From a virus: DNA of 62,499 bases. The position numbers and the translations under genes are program-made. Below, piece after piece: positions 46,593 through 55,368 of the stretch (its first letter is position 1; every line of letters starts with the position of its first letter). The notes below the pieces were generated by a model that saw nothing but the letters and a program-made list of their open reading frames with translations, was not told the origin of the DNA and did not search any database. Location: the IMG/VR virus record IMGVR_UViG_3300042504_001487, positions 1 through 62,499 of that record. One strand, given 5' to 3'.

Positions 46593-46835
46593 TCAGCAGC
46601 CCCACCGTTTCCGCGCTGCTTTGCCGCGTTCACCGTTCCACCCGCTAGAGCGAGCGCAGAAGCTGGCCTTCCGGCCCTTGTCCGCATCGGTCTTGGGGTT
46701 CGGTGCTGGCGGCTTGAGGTTGGAGCCGGTAGCCGCGTTGTATTTTGCACGGCCCTTGGCGGTTAATCCTGCACCTTTGGACACAGGCAACTTCTCGCCT
46801 CGTCCGACACTGAGATTTGGTTTCTTGTCCGGCAT
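46593..46835 (-). CDS. DUF6321-type small basic protein
   Basis: 80 aa. GAGLTAKGRAKYNAATGSNLK and KGRKASFCARSSGW match the small phage family with GLTAKGR-KYN and K-FCARM/SSG motifs. Function unknown; strongly basic, so nucleic-acid binding is likely. It lies between polymerase and the DUF2815-like gene, as seen in related replication modules. Confidence 0.65.
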   Translation of the reverse strand: MPDKKPNLSVGRGEKLPVSKGAGLTAKGRAKYNAATGSNLKPPAPNPKTDADKGRKASFCARSSGWNGERGKAARKRWGC

Positions 46836-46929
46836 GATGTTTGAAGATTGATGGTGGTGAGACGCTTTGCACGTCTCCGAGGGTCACGATTGATTAGTGA
46901 GAATCTGCACCCTTACATTTCTCAATCCT

Positions 46930-47553
46930 TTACATGTCGTCGATGTCCAGATCGGCGGCAGGTTTCTTGGCAGCCGGTTTGGCGGCGGGAGCGGCTTCGG
47001 ACTCGTCGTCCAGGTTCACACCAGCAAACTCAGATTCGGCGTCCACCGGAGCAGCGCCAAACGCTTCGCCGTCGGCGTGGAAGATCACCACGCGCAACTC
47101 AGCGTTGATACGCTTGCCGTACTTGTTGTCCATGGCCCAAAGGCGCACGGAGGCGTGTACGTAGCAGCCAGCGTAGGGCTTGTTGTCCTCTGCGGTCAGA
47201 GGCTCGAACGCCTTGTTAACCACGCGGGGTTTGCGGTCCTGCTTGGAACTGGCGGACAAGAACATGACGCCGTCGCCATATCCATCGCTGCCGTCTCGCT
47301 CGGAGCCGTCGCGGAGGCACAGCTTGATGCCGCCCGGAGTTTTGCCCTTCCACTTGTCCTTCTTGAGGGAGTCGATGCGGGCCTCGACGGCTTTGATGGC
47401 TTCAGCGTTGGCCTTCTTGTCGAGGATGAAGTTGGCGCTGTAGAAAGGATCTCCGCCTTCGTCACCAAAGGGTGCGGGCTTGAAGATTTTCGGGTAAGAC
47501 AACCTGACGTTTTTCAGCAGGATGACGTTTGGATCAGTTACGGCTTGGCTCAT
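46930..47553 (-). CDS. DUF2815-type single-strand DNA-binding protein
   Basis: 207 aa. An OB-fold-like beta-rich core (VILLKNVRLSYPKIFKPAPF, YSANFILDKKA, VMFLSASSKQD, GCYVHASVRLWAMDNKYGKRINAELRVV) and the fixed neighbour DUF2800 identify the phage DUF2815 family, thought to bind ssDNA. The C-terminus is an Ala/Lys linker followed by an acidic tail ending DLDIDDM, comparable to the acidic tip of bacterial SSB. It does not carry the FWG tag. Confidence 0.8.
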   Translation of the reverse strand: MSQAVTDPNVILLKNVRLSYPKIFKPAPFGDEGGDPFYSANFILDKKANAEAIKAVEARIDSLKKDKWKGKTPGGIKLCLRDGSERDGSDGYGDGVMFLSASSKQDRKPRVVNKAFEPLTAEDNKPYAGCYVHASVRLWAMDNKYGKRINAELRVVIFHADGEAFGAAPVDAESEFAGVNLDDESEAAPAAKPAAKKPAADLDIDDM

Positions 47554-47648
47554 GTTAGTATGTTTTCGGTTTGGTGTTTCTCGGGTCGCCGCGTTGTGCG
47601 GTAGAGGCTGAATATCCACAGAGGATTCTGCGGGTCAACCCCAAAGTG

Positions 47649-48848
47649 TTATGCTTCGTTCAAATCTACTCCAGCGAAGTCGCCGGTCAGGTCGCTCTGA
47701 TACGTCTTGCGTGGGTCGCTTTCAGGCACGGCCACCGGGGAGCCGGGCGGCTTGATGATCAGGCGTTGAAGCTCGACCATCTTCGCGCCTTTCATCTTGT
47801 CGGTGAGTTTCTCGGCCACGGCTGGCGTGATCACGTCAGACGGCGGATAGACTTCGTCGTGTGGAAGGTTCAGGCTGAGAAGCAGTTTCCCGGCAGCGAC
47901 GGGGTCGGTCCAGCGGCGGTGTCCGCCACGAGATAGCACCAGCTTGACGCCGGGCAGGGCTTTGCCGGAGATCAGACGGGCACTGACGAACTTCTCAATC
48001 TCTTTGAGCCAGTCCAGCAGCTTGTCGCGATTGATGAAGACCTGCGCTAGCCGTTCGTCGGTAATGGTGGGCGCTGCTGGAAGCGTGTTGCCCTCCAGTA
48101 CCTCCAGCACTTCGCTCTTGAAGTCCTCCAGCATGGCGTTGTTGTAGGTCTCGCAGATGGCGGCACCACGGCACCACTTGCAGATACTCGGACCGGACTT
48201 GAACACGCCGGGGTCTCCGCGCAAGATGGCTGCGGCTTTGGGCGTGATCCGTTCGTCGGTGAACTTCTTGAGTTCGCCCCAGTTGGTTGTCCAAGTGACG
48301 TGATCTTGCTCCAGCCGTGGCTGGAAGATGGTCATCGTGACGGGGTAAGAGTCGGCAGGCAGGTCCATCCAGAACCCGTCGAACATGGATTCGATCAAGC
48401 TGCGGGCGTAGATTGCCATTTGCAGGTTGTTCTCGCTCTCGACCGGGTCGTAGCCGTATTTGTAGTCAACAAGGTGGACGCCACCCTTGGTGATGGCGTG
48501 GAAGTCCACCGTGCCGCGTTCGCTGGGGAGGTAGTAGAGTGGCGCTCGGAACTCGGCACCCCAGCGAATCACGTCACGCTTCGGCCCCATGACTTCGTGG
48601 CAGAACTCGGCATACGCTTGGCCGTGACGCAGCATTTCTTTGCTGGCCCACTTGGGGGAGGGTTTGCCTAGCAGCAGGTATTCGGCAACCGTGTGGGCCT
48701 TCGTGCCTTCGATGGCGGACGGTCCTGACTCGTCAGGAGGAAGTCGATGCTCGTTAGCCTTGACGAAAGCAAGGGCAGCCGTGCATTCGGTCCAGGTGTG
48801 GGCTTTGGACGGTGAGAGGCGGGAGTGTTCGGGAGTGGTGTCGGCCAT
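47649..48848 (-). CDS. DUF2800 family RecB-like (PD-(D/E)xK) nuclease
   Basis: 399 aa from ATG 48848, 5 bases beyond the upstream stop. HSRLSPSKAHTWTECTAAL near the N-terminus and TVDFHAITKGGVHLVDYKYG (the D...VDYK nuclease core, about residues 113-132) are family hallmarks, followed by a late Cys cluster (CKWCRGAAIC, about 226) as in iron-sulfur RecB/Cas4-type exonucleases. It probably resects DNA for recombination or replication with the DUF2815 protein. Confidence 0.85.
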   Translation of the reverse strand: MADTTPEHSRLSPSKAHTWTECTAALAFVKANEHRLPPDESGPSAIEGTKAHTVAEYLLLGKPSPKWASKEMLRHGQAYAEFCHEVMGPKRDVIRWGAEFRAPLYYLPSERGTVDFHAITKGGVHLVDYKYGYDPVESENNLQMAIYARSLIESMFDGFWMDLPADSYPVTMTIFQPRLEQDHVTWTTNWGELKKFTDERITPKAAAILRGDPGVFKSGPSICKWCRGAAICETYNNAMLEDFKSEVLEVLEGNTLPAAPTITDERLAQVFINRDKLLDWLKEIEKFVSARLISGKALPGVKLVLSRGGHRRWTDPVAAGKLLLSLNLPHDEVYPPSDVITPAVAEKLTDKMKGAKMVELQRLIIKPPGSPVAVPESDPRKTYQSDLTGDFAGVDLNEA

Positions 48849-48853
48849 GGGGA

Positions 48854-49099
48854 CTATTTGTTGAGTTCCGCGATAAGGCAAACCGCGTGGATGGTGGCTT
48901 TTTCAGCGATGTCTTCGTAAAAATCATATCCTTCTCCCGTCATGTCCGCATGGTCATGTTTTATCACCAACTGGTGGTTGGCGAGGAGTCCTTGCATTGC
49001 CATCGCAGCGAAGTATTCGCGTTTGGTGAGTCCCGCCAGAGACGGGTAATCTTTGTCTGTTTCTGTGGAGAAAGTGGGGGCTTCGGTATGAGTTTCCAT
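48854..49099 (-). CDS. Small phage protein, 81 aa
   Basis: The segment LTKREYFAAMAMQGLLAN followed by a helical C-terminus with AVCLIAELNK is widespread as a short protein near recombination genes of many phages. Function unknown. CTATG start; a terminator hairpin lies just upstream of it. Confidence 0.65.
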   Translation of the reverse strand: METHTEAPTFSTETDKDYPSLAGLTKREYFAAMAMQGLLANHQLVIKHDHADMTGEGYDFYEDIAEKATIHAVCLIAELNK

Positions 49100-49111
49100 A
49101 GTTCTGTACCC

Positions 49112-49142
49112 AAAAAGCCGTCACCCCTTGCGGAGTGACGGC
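49112..49142 (-). terminator. Terminator on the minus strand after 49162 gene
   Basis: On the minus strand GCCGTCAC (49142-49135) pairs with GTGACGGC (49124-49117), followed by TTTTT. It would end part of the transcription coming from the primase region before the DUF2800/2815 genes. Confidence 0.8.
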
Positions 49143-49161
49143 GGATTGCGGTGTGTCGGTC

Positions 49162-49821
49162 TTAGCCGAGGTCCACTTCTTTAGCTTGTGCGTCAGGGTC
49201 GGTGTCAACGGCACCGATCTTGATGGCGGCGGCGTGGATGTCGGCGTAATGCTCGGCGGCGATCTCAGACATGGTGTTGTAGTTGAACTTCTTCTGGAAG
49301 TAAGCCTTGAGCTTGAGCTTGCCTTCGTTCGGAAGAGTCTTCACGGTTTCGCGCAAGCGGGATTCGCTGATGGATGGAGCCTCAGGTTCCGGTGCGGGGG
49401 CTGGGGCAGTTTTGGCAGCCTTGGCTTTGACGGGTTTCTCGACGACGGGAGCCGGAGCTTCGGTGACGGCGGCTTTCGAGGGGACGCAGGCAGCGTGGTT
49501 GTTGATGGCTTCGATCAGCGGCCTGATGCAGATGTCGAAGAAGAGGGTGAAGATTTCTTTCATATTGTTGTTTTGTGTTTGGGTGTGTTGTTTTTCATCC
49601 TTCACCGAATTGCCGGTGATTGATTGAAAGTCGAAAGGGAGGGAACGGATAAAGCGGTTGTTGGCGTGATTGTAAAGGCGGAACAACTCGGGCTGTTGCT
49701 GGCAGATGTAGAGGAGTTTGCGTTGAAAAGCGAGGCCACGGGTGTAGCGGTCGCCGTCTGACAACTCGAATCCCCAGTCGTGGGTTTTGAGGAGAGCGAT
49801 GAAGTCGGCGGTCGGTATCAT
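49162..49821 (-). CDS. Two-part hypothetical protein with Pro/Ala-rich linker, 219 aa
   Basis: ATG 49821 overlaps the primase stop by 4 bases, which fixes the start. Residues 1-60 (ALLKTHDWGFELSDGDRYTRG) form a small helical domain seen in phage proteins; residues about 115-150 are a Pro/Ala/Glu/Lys linker; residues 155-205 are a second helical domain. An internal ATATG at 49563 (MKEIFTLFF) could give a shorter product. Function unknown. Confidence 0.6.
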   Translation of the reverse strand: MIPTADFIALLKTHDWGFELSDGDRYTRGLAFQRKLLYICQQQPELFRLYNHANNRFIRSLPFDFQSITGNSVKDEKQHTQTQNNNMKEIFTLFFDICIRPLIEAINNHAACVPSKAAVTEAPAPVVEKPVKAKAAKTAPAPAPEPEAPSISESRLRETVKTLPNEGKLKLKAYFQKKFNYNTMSEIAAEHYADIHAAAIKIGAVDTDPDAQAKEVDLG

Positions 49822-52418
49822 GCGTCAGAAACATTGGATGAATTTTCAGACTTATGCAACAACATTTCAACGGGATTTTGACCTTCAAGGCGGTCGGTGC
49901 GTGCCCAAACGTATTGCCGCTCGCCTGCGAGCATGTGCCGTCCGGCTGGCGAGAAGCCCGCGTTGCGGAGAACGTGGGTGAGATACTTCGGAGTGACGTT
50001 CTGAATGCCCTCGGTGACGAGAGCAGCACGCAGCGCACCAAGGGCTACAGCGTTGGGTTGGATCAGGTTGCACTCGTCGTTGTCCCAGATCCTGTTCAGC
50101 ACGGCAGTCACGTCGTCGCTGGTGTCGGCGATCATTTCCTGCAAATAGGTCGTGATCGGTGCCGGACCTGACGGGCGGAACGTCGAACTGATTGTGCGGT
50201 TCTCGAACAGGTGACGGTAGCCGCCTGCGTGAGTGGTAAGCGAGTCGGCGAACCGGCTGAAATACTCCGGGTCTTTGTCCACGATGGCGCGAATCTGCTC
50301 CTTGTGCTGTAGCTTCGATTTCACTACCCACCAGCGGCGACTGTCTTCACCCACCACGATGGCGTCGTGATGGTTGGTGAAGGCCATGTAGTTCGTGCGG
50401 TTCTGGATGTTGCGCGTGTTCTTGTTGCGTTCGTTGACGGGCAAGTAGTCGTTGGTGATCGGCTCTTTCAGGGTGTTCATCAACTCGTGACGGTTCTGCC
50501 CGGCCACGCGGAGTTCTTCAATGCAAACGACTTGACTGCCGAAGGCCCAGTCGTTCCAGCCTTTCTTGATGGTGTCCGAGTTGATCAATCGCGTGTTGTC
50601 GAGTCCCAGAATGGCGCGGATGACGCCGAACAGGAGAGTCTTGCCGCAACCTTCCACCCCCTGCACAAGCAAGGCGTGGCGCACCTTTGAGCCGGGGAAT
50701 TGCGCGTGATAGGCGATCCAGTCGAGCAGGTGGGTGCGATAGGCTGGCTCGGTGATGATGTTGCAGAGTTGTTCGCAAAGCACGTCCTCGGCGTAATTCG
50801 CCAACGATTTGTCGGCTTCGCGGAAGCTGCGGCGGTACAGGTTCACGAACAGTTTGCCTTCTTCTCGCGTGATGATGTCTTCCGGGGCCGACGGGTTGTA
50901 GGTTACGTCGTCCACCGTCTGACACTTGAGGTGGTTGAGCAGGTAGAGCGATGGAAGCACCTTGGGCGTGTTGAGCGTTTGCTCATTGACGTCACGTCCG
51001 ATTGCTTGCAACTCGGCAGCCGTGGGTAGCAGCTTGCGAGCGAAGACGCTGTCGAAGGCCACCTTCTTGTATTCCTGCCGTGTGCGATGCCGCAAAAAGG
51101 TGTCGGTGGCGGCGATATAGACGAACCCCAGAGACCATGGTGGGTGGATCACCTCGGCGGACTCGCTGCGTTTGGCGATGAGCGATTCGCGGAGGCTCTT
51201 CAACTCACGCTTCACGTCCATGAGTGGCAATGGTTGCTGGTAGTCCTGCCGAGACTTCGTCACCAGCGTTTGCAGCAAAGCGCCCTCTTCGATGTGCGAG
51301 AGCAGCGGGGCGGCGGCGATACGGCGCACCCCTTCGTTCATGAGTTGGACTGCGGACTTGCACTCGAACATGATCCAGTTCGACACGGTTTTGAAACTGG
51401 ACTCTTTGACCTTATCGCTGTTCCAACCGCCCTCGACCGCACGCTTGAGCAGTGAACGAATGGTGACGGGCTTGCGGCCTTTGGCCTGTTCTTGGAAGGA
51501 CTTCCACACTGTCCCGGTGTCCTTCTCATCTTCGTACTTGGTGCCGGTGGCGCTCCAGGTGTCGAACAGGGTAAACGCTTCGTCGTCTTGCAGTGCGCCA
51601 AACTGATGCTTCAACGCTGCCGCGATCTCCAGCCAGAGAGGTCGTGAGCAGTCGGCGTCAATGAATGTCAGCGCCTCCTCGATTTGCGCCAAGTCCACGC
51701 CAGCGACGGGGAACTGGAAGAAGGTCAGGAAATCGTCGATGCTGCCGGACGATGGGCCACGGGTCGGTTTGCTGCCCGATACGATTCCCGGCAGCGAGTC
51801 CACGTCGGTAGAGATGTCGTCAGGCTTGCAGCTTCTGCCGCCGAAGTGCATCACCAACACGGGATGCTCCAACTCGGGGTCTTGATCCGCGAACACGGTC
51901 GGTCGGAACATCGGCTGGCATACAATCGCCGACTCGCGCGTGACCTTCGGCAGCCCCAGGAGTTGACCCACCGTCAGCGCGGCGTCGGGGTAACGCTCGA
52001 CCGGAATGTTGTCCGCTTCCACGATGACGCGGATGCGCGGGAACAAAGGCGTTGAAGAGATCGTCTGGTAGGCGGCAAAGTTGAACTTTCCCAACGCTTC
52101 GACCAGCAGGCCCGGATTCTCCACAAAACGCCTTGCGTCGTCGGCGTCGTCGATGTCGAGGATGATGAGGTTGCAAGGACGGGCGTTCTCGATCTTCCGG
52201 CCTTCCCAAGGGGAACGGTCGAACGTGCAAGGCACCACATACCCGACGAGCTTGGCGTTGGCTCGCTCCTTCTTGCTCATCGCATGGTACTCAGCATAGG
52301 TGACGCTGAGAGGCACCGGCAGATTGATGAACTGCTGAATGAAGTCCCGGAAAGTGTTGGCTGGCGATTTGACCAGCGTGTGACTGGTGACGCTCTTACC
52401 TGTGAAGTACTGGGGCAT
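49818..52418 (-). CDS. Primase-helicase (AEP-like primase, PriCT and VirE/D5-type helicase)
   Basis: 866 aa. N-terminal 200 residues: IILDIDDADDARR (acidic metal site) and RIRVIVEAD, as in archaeo-eukaryotic primases; then a PriCT-2-like part (IDADCSRPLWLEIAAALKHQFG, TVWKSFQE). C-terminal helicase: Walker A GVEGCGKT (near 586), Walker B VVCIEEL, and TNHHDAIVVGEDSRRWWVV, as in phage VirE/D5 superfamily 3-related helicases. It opens and primes the template for the family A polymerase. Confidence 0.85.
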   Translation of the reverse strand: MPQYFTGKSVTSHTLVKSPANTFRDFIQQFINLPVPLSVTYAEYHAMSKKERANAKLVGYVVPCTFDRSPWEGRKIENARPCNLIILDIDDADDARRFVENPGLLVEALGKFNFAAYQTISSTPLFPRIRVIVEADNIPVERYPDAALTVGQLLGLPKVTRESAIVCQPMFRPTVFADQDPELEHPVLVMHFGGRSCKPDDISTDVDSLPGIVSGSKPTRGPSSGSIDDFLTFFQFPVAGVDLAQIEEALTFIDADCSRPLWLEIAAALKHQFGALQDDEAFTLFDTWSATGTKYEDEKDTGTVWKSFQEQAKGRKPVTIRSLLKRAVEGGWNSDKVKESSFKTVSNWIMFECKSAVQLMNEGVRRIAAAPLLSHIEEGALLQTLVTKSRQDYQQPLPLMDVKRELKSLRESLIAKRSESAEVIHPPWSLGFVYIAATDTFLRHRTRQEYKKVAFDSVFARKLLPTAAELQAIGRDVNEQTLNTPKVLPSLYLLNHLKCQTVDDVTYNPSAPEDIITREEGKLFVNLYRRSFREADKSLANYAEDVLCEQLCNIITEPAYRTHLLDWIAYHAQFPGSKVRHALLVQGVEGCGKTLLFGVIRAILGLDNTRLINSDTIKKGWNDWAFGSQVVCIEELRVAGQNRHELMNTLKEPITNDYLPVNERNKNTRNIQNRTNYMAFTNHHDAIVVGEDSRRWWVVKSKLQHKEQIRAIVDKDPEYFSRFADSLTTHAGGYRHLFENRTISSTFRPSGPAPITTYLQEMIADTSDDVTAVLNRIWDNDECNLIQPNAVALGALRAALVTEGIQNVTPKYLTHVLRNAGFSPAGRHMLAGERQYVWARTDRLEGQNPVEMLLHKSENSSNVSDA

Positions 52419-52424
52419 GGTCGT

Positions 52425-52829
52425 CTATTCTTCGGCCCAAAGTTCTAAAGTTTTGAGGAATGCTTCTGCGCGTTGCGCTGCTGTGGCATGGAGTATGGGG
52501 AAGCAGGCGTCGTTACTTAATGGCTTCCAGCCGTTCCCGTTATCGTTGCCTGTGATGCGTCCTAGTTCTGAAGCATAGAAGAATCTCTGCGAGTAAGCGG
52601 CATCGTCAGGAAGCAGCATCTCCTCTACTTTCCGCATCTCGTTGAGGTCGTTGAGGTAGTCTGGCAATGGGTCTAGCGGGAAGCACTCCAATTCGTCCAC
52701 GGGGCAAGCGTTCACGCGGTCTGAGTAAGGCTCAGTTCTCCACGGTGCATACCCAACAAGGAACTGTTCAGAGATTCCCTTCCACCCGCAAGCCTCGGCA
52801 ATCGCAATTCTCTGTTTCTCGGGTGTCAT
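52425..52829 (-). CDS. Phage ABA-sandwich domain protein
   Basis: 134 aa; overlaps the HTH gene stop by 4 bases. The pattern LPDYLNDLNEMRKVEE..., then HATAAQRAEAFLKTLELWAEE at the end, matches the small phage ABA-sandwich family. Function unknown; common in early or replication regions. Confidence 0.65.
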   Translation of the reverse strand: MTPEKQRIAIAEACGWKGISEQFLVGYAPWRTEPYSDRVNACPVDELECFPLDPLPDYLNDLNEMRKVEEMLLPDDAAYSQRFFYASELGRITGNDNGNGWKPLSNDACFPILHATAAQRAEAFLKTLELWAEE

Positions 52830-53029
52830 AAATTCAAGTCGCTGATGTTGATCTTCAAAGCCTTGCAGAGTTTCTGCAACGTGGACAACTGAATGCCCCC
52901 ACGCCCGTTCTCGGCATTCCAGATGGTGCCCACAGCCACGCCGGACTTATCTGACAGGTCGGTGATGGTGAGTCCTGTGGACCGGCGCACACGTTGAAGA
53001 TGTTCGCCGGGGGTTTTGGGTTTGCTCAT
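52826..53029 (-). CDS. XRE/Cro-type HTH regulator
   Basis: 67 aa, essentially one domain: LQRVRRSTGLTITDLSDKSGVAVGTIWNAENG is the classic Cro/CI helix-turn-helix (recognition helix in VGTIWNAE). It ends right after the domain, so a small Cro-like repressor is likely. Upstream, TATAGT ends 9 bases before the ATG; a -35-like TTGACC lies 20 bases further, a long spacer. Confidence 0.85.
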   Translation of the reverse strand: MSKPKTPGEHLQRVRRSTGLTITDLSDKSGVAVGTIWNAENGRGGIQLSTLQKLCKALKINISDLNL

Positions 53030-53066
53030 TTGAATTTCACTATACTGAAACGATGCGGCACGAAGG

Positions 53067-54281
53067 TCAACCCCAAAAGTCGTCAGAGGGTTTTTTGCTC
53101 TCCGGTGCCTTCACACGCTTCGGAAAATAGGCGTACATCGTGTGCCGGGCGGCGTTGACGCGAGTGGCGAGCACCACGTCCACGAAGGCGACCGAGTGGG
53201 TTGCCGTCACCTCTTCCACGAACTTCATCGCGTGTTCCAACGGGATAAACAGCTTCGGCACGCTGTCCTCCAGCACGTCCTCGGCGTAGTCGGTCAACGT
53301 GCCAAGCTGTGACGCTTTGCGAGCGGTTGCGGCCTCGTCGAGGAACAGGGAGAAGCCGTTGCTCTCGTGCAGCATGCGCAGGGTAGCGCGGGGGGCGGCG
53401 GCTCGCATGGCGGCGAGCTTGTCGGTGAATATGGATTTGAAAAAGGTCATGGCTTGGCGGCATGAGTTTGATTCCTTCGTTGATGTTTTCTCTCCCCCGC
53501 TCTGTGCCAGAGCAGGGACGTTCGCTGAATGAATCCGCATCGCAGCGTCTTCGTGGTGTCGCGGTGAGATTTCCGCACCGATGAAGGCACGGCCTGTTCG
53601 TTTTGCTGCCACTCCTACTGTCCCGCTTCCGGCGAATGGGTCGCAGACAGTTTCCCCTGGCGCGGAGTAGAGCCGGACGGCCTTTTCCGCCAGCGAGGAC
53701 GGGAATGGGCATGGGTGATTCACTCGCTCCGGTTGGATGCACCACAGTCCGATTGTCTCTTTTGCCCACCGCTCCACAGTCCAGTCAGGCTTTGCCTTTG
53801 GTTGTCCGGGTTTCAGGAATACCAGCACCGGCTCATACGGGTTTCGGATGCTTGGCGTGTGCGGGTGGTTCATCGCGTAGCCGCCAGCGTGCGCGTTCTC
53901 CGCTGTCGTCCCCTTGGCCCACATGATTTCATCCCTGAACTCCCATCCAGCCGCCGTGATTGCTTCGCGGTATTTGTCGGGGCGGTATTTCTTTGGACGC
54001 TTCCCCCACCACAGCGGGACGTTCCATAGCGCATACGCTCCAGCGCGGCATTCGTCCCACGTCAGCGCGGCCACGTCACGAATCATGCTCCAGTATTCAT
54101 CCTCCGGCACATCGTCCAGATACCCGTCATAGGGCTTCTTTGCGTTGTAGGGAGGCGAGGTTAGCACCATGTCCCAAGGGCCAGTTCCACGCAGCACTTC
54201 ACGACAATCGCCAAGAATCAGCGAACAATCGGATGCAGAGAACCGCGCCATCGCGTCTGTTTCGATTTCGAGAGTTTTCAT
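53067..54281 (-). CDS. Beta-class DNA methyltransferase fused to an unknown domain, with FWG tag
   Basis: 404 aa. Motif IV VLTSPPYNAKKPYDG (about 36-50) precedes motif I CDPFAGSGTVGVAA (about 210), the beta-class order; the TSPPY form is typical of N4-cytosine enzymes but also occurs in N6-adenine ones. From residue 278 (an internal Met, MTFFKS) follows a 127-residue domain not part of the enzyme, ending SDDFWG. Target sequence unknown; the genome ends are dense in CCTGG. The start overlaps the upstream stop by 4 bases. Confidence 0.85.
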   Translation of the reverse strand: MKTLEIETDAMARFSASDCSLILGDCREVLRGTGPWDMVLTSPPYNAKKPYDGYLDDVPEDEYWSMIRDVAALTWDECRAGAYALWNVPLWWGKRPKKYRPDKYREAITAAGWEFRDEIMWAKGTTAENAHAGGYAMNHPHTPSIRNPYEPVLVFLKPGQPKAKPDWTVERWAKETIGLWCIQPERVNHPCPFPSSLAEKAVRLYSAPGETVCDPFAGSGTVGVAAKRTGRAFIGAEISPRHHEDAAMRIHSANVPALAQSGGEKTSTKESNSCRQAMTFFKSIFTDKLAAMRAAAPRATLRMLHESNGFSLFLDEAATARKASQLGTLTDYAEDVLEDSVPKLFIPLEHAMKFVEEVTATHSVAFVDVVLATRVNAARHTMYAYFPKRVKAPESKKPSDDFWG

Positions 54282-54625
54282 AGGCGCGGTCTCTGATCCG
54301 AAGCGTTATGCGGAGAAACCATCTCGCGGAGCTTGTTGGCCGTTTGACGGGCATCCTCGATCACACGGCGCATGGCCTCAGCGTTATCACTGCTTCCGAC
54401 GATGTCCGCGATTCCGCCCGTCACGCATTTGGCGCAGAACCCAGAACCCCGCCCACATCCGTCGCACTCCGGACTGAGGCAAGGCCCGAACGTGCTCGGC
54501 CATTCCGGATAATTCCGCCAGAGGTCGTACAAGGCCATCTCCAGCATTCGCTCGCGGTTGCCACCGCACTTCCAAGAATAGGAGCGCATAACAGCCGACA
54601 TTTCGCTTTCCAGTTTTTCATTCAT
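54278..54625 (-). CDS. Hypothetical Cys-rich protein, 115 aa
   Basis: ATG 54625 preferred over an upstream TTG. A Cys cluster CLSPECDGCGRGSGFCAKC (about 54-72) may bind zinc; the rest is helical. It overlaps the methyltransferase start by 4 bases. No family recognised. Confidence 0.55.
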   Translation of the reverse strand: MNEKLESEMSAVMRSYSWKCGGNRERMLEMALYDLWRNYPEWPSTFGPCLSPECDGCGRGSGFCAKCVTGGIADIVGSSDNAEAMRRVIEDARQTANKLREMVSPHNASDQRPRL

Positions 54626-54642
54626 GGTCGTTTGATCTTGGG

Positions 54643-54963
54643 TCAACCCCAGAACTCTTTATCGTCTGAGGTGGCATCGGCTTGCTTGAGCTTCTCACGC
54701 AGCAGGCGCATACGGTAGGCGATCCATTGCGGATGAGCGTTCTGCTTTTGCGCGTTCCATGCGGCGGTTTTGCTGAGGTCGATTTTGCTGTCGAGGATTC
54801 GCGGCAAGCTGCCGCTGCCGGGTTTGCGCGGAGCCTTGGGCTTGCCTTTCTCGGCGCGGTGACGCAGCACGGTGTTTGGGTGGCAACCGACGATCTTGGC
54901 AATCTCTTCGTTGCGCATAGTTTTCCATGAAATGGTTTTCGGGTACTTGATGGGTTCTGACAT
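54643..54963 (-). CDS. HTH protein with C-terminal FWG tag, 106 aa
   Basis: Residues about 17-40 (MRNEEIAKIVGCHPNTVLRHRAEKG) are a helix-turn-helix of the type used by phage and transposase DNA-binding proteins; a basic Pro-rich linker follows and the protein ends DDKEFWG. The tag codons (TTC TGG GGT TGA) differ from those of other tagged genes, showing protein-level conservation. Probable regulator. Confidence 0.65.
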   Translation of the reverse strand: MSEPIKYPKTISWKTMRNEEIAKIVGCHPNTVLRHRAEKGKPKAPRKPGSGSLPRILDSKIDLSKTAAWNAQKQNAHPQWIAYRMRLLREKLKQADATSDDKEFWG

Positions 54964-54978
54964 ACGACTTTAGCATGG

Positions 54979-55143
54979 TTAAACTTTAGCCGTTTGCAAG
55001 TCGTTCCTGACGAACTGGACATCGGTGTCCGGCTCAGTGATGTGGTTGCGTTTGAGAGTGGCGAACTTTAGCCGCCAGTGTTGGCGGTTATCGGTTACAC
55101 GGTCAACGGGTCGGATCAGGCGGGTTTGTGGTCTGGTTTTCAT
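54979..55143 (-). CDS. Small basic protein, 54 aa
   Basis: ATG 55143 to TAA 54979, in line with the small genes around it. Composition is Arg/Thr/Asn-rich (RLIRPVDRVTDNRQHW). No family recognised. Spacing to both neighbours is short (3-15 bases), which supports translation. Confidence 0.5.
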   Translation of the reverse strand: MKTRPQTRLIRPVDRVTDNRQHWRLKFATLKRNHITEPDTDVQFVRNDLQTAKV

Positions 55144-55146
55144 GGT

Positions 55147-55305
55147 TTAGATTGGCAAGCCGTTGGAATCACATTCGCACACGCTCAGCAGGGTTGAGCC
55201 TGGACGGTCCCAGGCTTGCCGAACGTGCGCGGCGGAGATGCCGGGCAGGGTGATTGTGTATGTTTTGCCGCTGATGCGGTAGGAGATGAGGAAACGGGCT
55301 TTCAT
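55147..55305 (-). CDS. Small protein, 52 aa
   Basis: ATG 55305 to TAA 55147, three bases before the next start. Beta-rich (KARFLISYRISGKTYTITLPGISAAHVRQAW), the look of a small phage host-factor-like or unknown domain. Function unknown. Confidence 0.5.
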   Translation of the reverse strand: MKARFLISYRISGKTYTITLPGISAAHVRQAWDRPGSTLLSVCECDSNGLPI

Positions 55306-55368
55306 GGGTTTGGCTGGCTTGTGCCATCCGTGCCGACCACCGCTTTGCAGCGATGGCCGGGCCGGGTG

